A stretch of DNA of 36,303 nucleotides from an uncultured Bacilli bacterium (GTDB taxonomy: Bacteria; Bacillota_I; Bacilli_A; RF39; UBA660), in NCBI GenBank assembly GCA_944358505.1, contig CALVRG010000043.1, positions 1-36,303 of the forward strand, given 5' to 3'. The position numbers were made by a program, and so were the translations under genes. This document shows, in pieces, positions 33,696 to 36,303 of this stretch. Position 1 is the stretch's first letter. The number at the start of each line of letters is the position of its first letter. Under the pieces are notes generated by a model that did not search any database, was not told the origin of the DNA, and worked only from the letters and a program-made list of their open reading frames with translations.

Positions 33696-34278
33696 TAATG
33701 CAGAATTAAAAATTATGGCAACACGTCGAAGCCAATATCCAGACGATAAAAAGAAAGAATTTCTTTTAGTTGGTCGTAGCAACGTAGGAAAGAGTAGTTT
33801 TATTAATGCTATTTTAAATAGAAAAAATCTAGCAAGAACATCAGCTCACCCAGGAAAAACCGAAACACTAAATTTTTATGAAGTAAATAATGAATTTTAT
33901 CTTATAGACGTTCCTGGATATGGTTATGCTGAAGTAAGTAAAAAAACAAGAGAAAAATATAGAAAAATGATAGAAGAATATCTAGAGAAAAGGAAAGAAT
34001 TAAAAAGAGTTTTTATGATTGTAGATTTTCGTCATAAACCAACAGAAGATGACGTACTAATGTATAATTTTTTGAAATACTATAACTTAAAAGTAACTGT
34101 AGTTGCTACTAAAGCTGATAAAATAGGAGCAAGTAAAAGAGAAAAATGCAAAAAACAAATAATAGATACTCTAGATTTAGTAGTAGGAGATAATTTAACA
34201 ATTTTCTCTAGTATAACAAAGGAAGGAAAAGAAGAAATATTAAAAACAATAGAAGGCTTAATCATCGACACGATTTAA
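33685..34278 (+). CDS. engB: Ribosome-biogenesis GTPase EngB/YsxC
   Basis: EngB (YsxC) is an essential small GTPase needed for assembly of the 50S ribosomal subunit. The 197-residue protein has G1 GRSNVGKSS at 30-38, the switch segment ARTSAHPGKTETLNFYEV, G3 DVPGYGYAEVS, and G4 TKADK, with a terminal FSSITKEG as G5. AKAxPxKT differs a little from the common SSTPGKTQ (here SAHPGKTE) but keeps the key GKT. The ATG lies inside the end of nrnA. A terminator stem overlaps its stop. Confidence 0.96.
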   Translation: MKINNAELKIMATRRSQYPDDKKKEFLLVGRSNVGKSSFINAILNRKNLARTSAHPGKTETLNFYEVNNEFYLIDVPGYGYAEVSKKTREKYRKMIEEYLEKRKELKRVFMIVDFRHKPTEDDVLMYNFLKYYNLKVTVVATKADKIGASKREKCKKQIIDTLDLVVGDNLTIFSSITKEGKEEILKTIEGLIIDTI

Positions 34279-34287
34279 GCCTTTTTA
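34253..34287 (+). terminator. Terminator after engB
   Basis: AAGGCTTA pairs with TAAGCCTT (34253-34260 with 34276-34283), extended by ATC/GAT inside, then T5. The stop codon is in the right arm. Confidence 0.82.
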
Positions 34288-34311
34288 CATACTTTATAAT
34301 AGGTGTTGTTT

Positions 34312-34719
34312 ATGCATTTAATTATAAAAAGAGATGACTTATATTATCTTGTTTTACCATATAATTTAAAAAACCAAGAGGAAGAAAGCATTATAAAGAA
34401 AATAAAAGAAATATTTTTAAAGTATAATAAAAAATATAATCTTTTAGAACCAGGGTTTTATGAGGTACTAGTTTATAATCATGATATAGTAGGTACAGTT
34501 ATTGTAGTAGAAAAAATTGATTCTTTTGAGTTTTCCGAAGAAGTAGATTTAAAAATAATTATTAAAAATAAAATTAAGCTTTATTTAAGGTTATTAGATG
34601 AAACAGATTTTCCTAATTATAGAAATGATATAGATATAGATTCAATCACATATAAAGATTACCTAAAATTAGTAGAACATTCTAAAATAATTATAGGAAC
34701 AAAAAAAGTTCTCACTTAG
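34312..34719 (+). CDS. Small conserved-looking protein of unknown function, convergent with spoIVA
   Basis: I do not recognise it. The ATG at 34312 is chosen over an in-frame TTG-type start at 34303 because AGGTG (34301-34305) is six bases before it; that gives 135 residues. The product is soluble and reads as alternating strands and helices: HLIIKRDDLYYLVLPYN, a charged helix EEESIIKKIKEIFLKYNKK, FYEVLVYNHDIVGTVIVVEKI, and a long C-terminal helix region. It has no Cys and no signal. It follows the engB terminator and overlaps spoIVA by 4 bases at the stops. Position near spoIVA hints at, but does not show, a sporulation role. Confidence 0.65.
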   Translation: MHLIIKRDDLYYLVLPYNLKNQEEESIIKKIKEIFLKYNKKYNLLEPGFYEVLVYNHDIVGTVIVVEKIDSFEFSEEVDLKIIIKNKIKLYLRLLDETDFPNYRNDIDIDSITYKDYLKLVEHSKIIIGTKKVLT

Positions 34720-34725
34720 AGAACT
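34701..34725 (-). terminator. Terminator of spoIVA with both convergent stop codons in its loop region
   Basis: AGTTCTC/GAGAACT (34707-34713 with 34719-34725) with a 5-nt loop. On the minus strand it is followed by T6-7 from the A tract at 34701-34707, so it ends spoIVA. The plus strand lacks a T run, so it works one way. Confidence 0.8.
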
Positions 34726-36197
34726 ATAGCAATCATGTTATTAGAGCCTTTATTAACAACTTTAGATAAAGTTTGCTGTAATTTATATCTAATATTATCA
34801 GGCATAGAATTAATTTTAGATTGAATGCCTTCTTGTACTATATTATCAAGACTTCTGCCAAAAATTTCACTTTTCCAGATTTCACCAGGATTATTTTCAT
34901 AATTTCTCATTAGATAATCAATTAATTCTTTACTTTGGACCTCACTACCAATAATAGGTTCAAAAGTTGAATTAACATCAACTCTAATCATATGTATTGA
35001 AGGCGCTACAGCCTTAAGTTTAACGCCATACCTTGGCCCCTGTTTAATTATTTCTGGAGTGTCTAATTTCATATCATTAAGAGAAGGAGTAGCAACTCCA
35101 TAACCAGTTTGCTTTACCATTTTTAGAGCATATTTAATTTGATCATATTCATTTTTTGCTTCTTCATAATCTTGAAATAAAGAAAGAAGGCCAGCTTTAC
35201 TAGTAACATCGATTTTAATAATATCTCTTAATACATCGTTATATAAAGAATTAGGAGCTTCAAGATTAATAGTAACGATACCAGTGGCAGGATCAACATT
35301 AGACAAATAAGCTTTTTCTATAATATTATTAGTTTTAAAATGATCAGTAATTTTTTCAATATCTTTTAGTTTATCTACTTCCATAACGCTTTCTCTAATA
35401 GATTCAATATATCCTTTTTTAATATTATTATTAGAATTTAAAATAGCAATCCATTCTGGCATATTAACTCTAACTTCTAAAATTGGAAATTCATATAAAG
35501 CTTCTCTTAATATAGAAGTCATTTCTCGTTCGTTCATTTGATCTACATTAATCGGTAATACAGGAACATCATAATTGTCTTTTATAGATTCAGCTAATCT
35601 AATAGTTTCAGGTAAAGTAGGGTGAGTAGTATTTAAAACTATTATGAAAGGCTTACCTATAGCTTTTAATTCTTCAATAACTCGCTCTTCGGCTTCTTGA
35701 TAATCACTTCTATTAAATTCACCAATTGATCCGTCAGTAGTAATAACAATCCCAATGGTGGAATGATCTTTAATTACTTTTTCAGTACCAACTTCAGCAG
35801 CTTCTACAAATGGTATTTCTTCATCGTACCATGGAGTTTTAACCATACGAGGTCCATTTTCATCACTAGCTCCTTTTGCATTAGGAATAACATAACCTAC
35901 ACAATCAACTAATCTAATATTACAACTAAAGTCATCTATATTAACTTTAGCAGCTTGGTTAGGAATAAATTTAGGCTCTGTTGTCATAATAGTCTTACCC
36001 TGAGCACTTTGAGGAATCTCATCTAGTGTTCTTTTCTTTTCATACTCATCTTCAATATAAGGAACTACTAAAGTTTCCACCATTCTCTTAATAAAAGTAC
36101 TTTTCCCAGTTCTAACTGCCCCAACAACTCCTAAATAAATATCACCACCACTTCTTAAAGCAATATTCTTAATGATTTCCGTTTTTTCCATAAACAT
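34716..36197 (-). CDS. spoIVA: Stage IV sporulation protein A (spore-coat morphogenetic ATPase)
   Basis: SpoIVA polymerises by ATP hydrolysis on the forespore surface to make the basement layer of the coat, anchored by SpoVM. The 493-residue protein has the family start MEKTEIIKNIALRSGGDIYLG-type region, then the Walker A GAVRTGKST, AQGKTIMTTEPKFIP, and DCVGYVIPNAKGA as Walker B region. EEIPFVEAAEVGTEKVI, VLNTTHP and the conserved C-terminal domain (MIRVDVNSTFEPIIGSE) follow. Length matches the family. Starts at 36200 (GTG), 36197 and 36191 are in frame; AAGG lies 5 bases before 36197 and 11 before 36191, so I chose 36197, though the family homology begins at 36191. No clear sigma-E promoter was seen. 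Confidence 0.97.
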   Translation of the reverse strand: MFMEKTEIIKNIALRSGGDIYLGVVGAVRTGKSTFIKRMVETLVVPYIEDEYEKKRTLDEIPQSAQGKTIMTTEPKFIPNQAAKVNIDDFSCNIRLVDCVGYVIPNAKGASDENGPRMVKTPWYDEEIPFVEAAEVGTEKVIKDHSTIGIVITTDGSIGEFNRSDYQEAEERVIEELKAIGKPFIIVLNTTHPTLPETIRLAESIKDNYDVPVLPINVDQMNEREMTSILREALYEFPILEVRVNMPEWIAILNSNNNIKKGYIESIRESVMEVDKLKDIEKITDHFKTNNIIEKAYLSNVDPATGIVTINLEAPNSLYNDVLRDIIKIDVTSKAGLLSLFQDYEEAKNEYDQIKYALKMVKQTGYGVATPSLNDMKLDTPEIIKQGPRYGVKLKAVAPSIHMIRVDVNSTFEPIIGSEVQSKELIDYLMRNYENNPGEIWKSEIFGRSLDNIVQEGIQSKINSMPDNIRYKLQQTLSKVVNKGSNNMIAIVL

Positions 36198-36271
36198 CAC
36201 AGCCTTCTTTCTTCTTTTATTCTAATAAATATTATTCATAAAATTTGTTTTTATGAAAGAAAGGAGTAATT

Positions 36272-36303
36272 TTGAAAAACTTTTTAGATTATTTACAAGA
36301 TAA
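36272..36303 (+). CDS. Start of a divergent gene cut by the window end (partial)
   Basis: A TTG at 36272 has AAAGGAG (36260-36266) five bases before it and opens KNFLDYLQD, running off the edge. The ribosome site is stronger than chance would give. A competing ATG at 36253 opens only a 16-codon frame that ends at the window edge. Too short to name. Confidence 0.4.
   Translation, partial: MKNFLDYLQD

Overview
The window is very AT-rich, gene-dense DNA from a spore-forming, Gram-positive Firmicute. Codons run almost entirely to A/T-ending forms, ribosome binding sites are strong GGAGG types, and TGA is used as a stop, so this is not the Mycoplasma code. Three sporulation genes support spore formation: spoIVA, an alpha/beta small acid-soluble spore protein (SASP) gene, and a cse60-like gene missed by simple length cut-offs. 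The mix of genes (FemABX family, sortase-anchored adhesin, camelysin-like surface protein, two acetate kinases) suggests a host-associated fermentative Bacilli/Erysipelotrichia/RF39-type lineage; that placement is inference.

Layout. 1-2.8 kb: the tail of a membrane protein, leuS, and cse60. 2.9-10.4 kb: a cell-envelope block with four FemABX peptidyltransferase-like genes, a MurJ/YtgP-type flippase and a small nucleotidyltransferase-fold protein, in divergent and convergent units separated by bidirectional terminators. 10.5-13.8 kb: a small coiled-coil protein, trmB, then an operon of a lipoprotein, a disordered acidic protein, a DUF948-like protein and a YtxH-like protein whose reading frame is broken at an A8 tract that is also a classic -1 slippery site. 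13.9-17.2 kb: a surface operon with a thioester-domain/SpaA-repeat adhesin carrying a VPFTG sorting signal, its probable sortase, and a multi-pass membrane protein. 17.3-24.9 kb: a helical unknown, then a genome-maintenance run (pcrA, two tandem sugar nucleotidyltransferases, ligA, an anchored OB-like protein). 24.9-27.5 kb: a cysteine desulfurase/ThiI pair for tRNA thiolation. 27.5-29.8 kb: the SASP gene and a large surface protein. 30.2-36.3 kb: two acetate kinases, nrnA, engB, an unknown, and spoIVA running inward, with the first codons of one more gene at the edge.

Most striking is the surface protein at 27894-29846. It holds two C-type-lectin-like domains, each ending in a 117-bp segment. 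These two segments share identical flanks and length but differ at 22 positions in a pattern that is the reverse of purifying selection. Changes in codon positions 1 and 2 alter the amino acid while the third base (usually C or T) is kept, and all six third-position changes are silent. Both cores are about half G+C in otherwise AT-rich DNA. This is what variable repeats of a diversity-generating retroelement (DGR) look like. No template repeat or reverse transcriptase is visible here, so the machinery would have to lie elsewhere in the genome.
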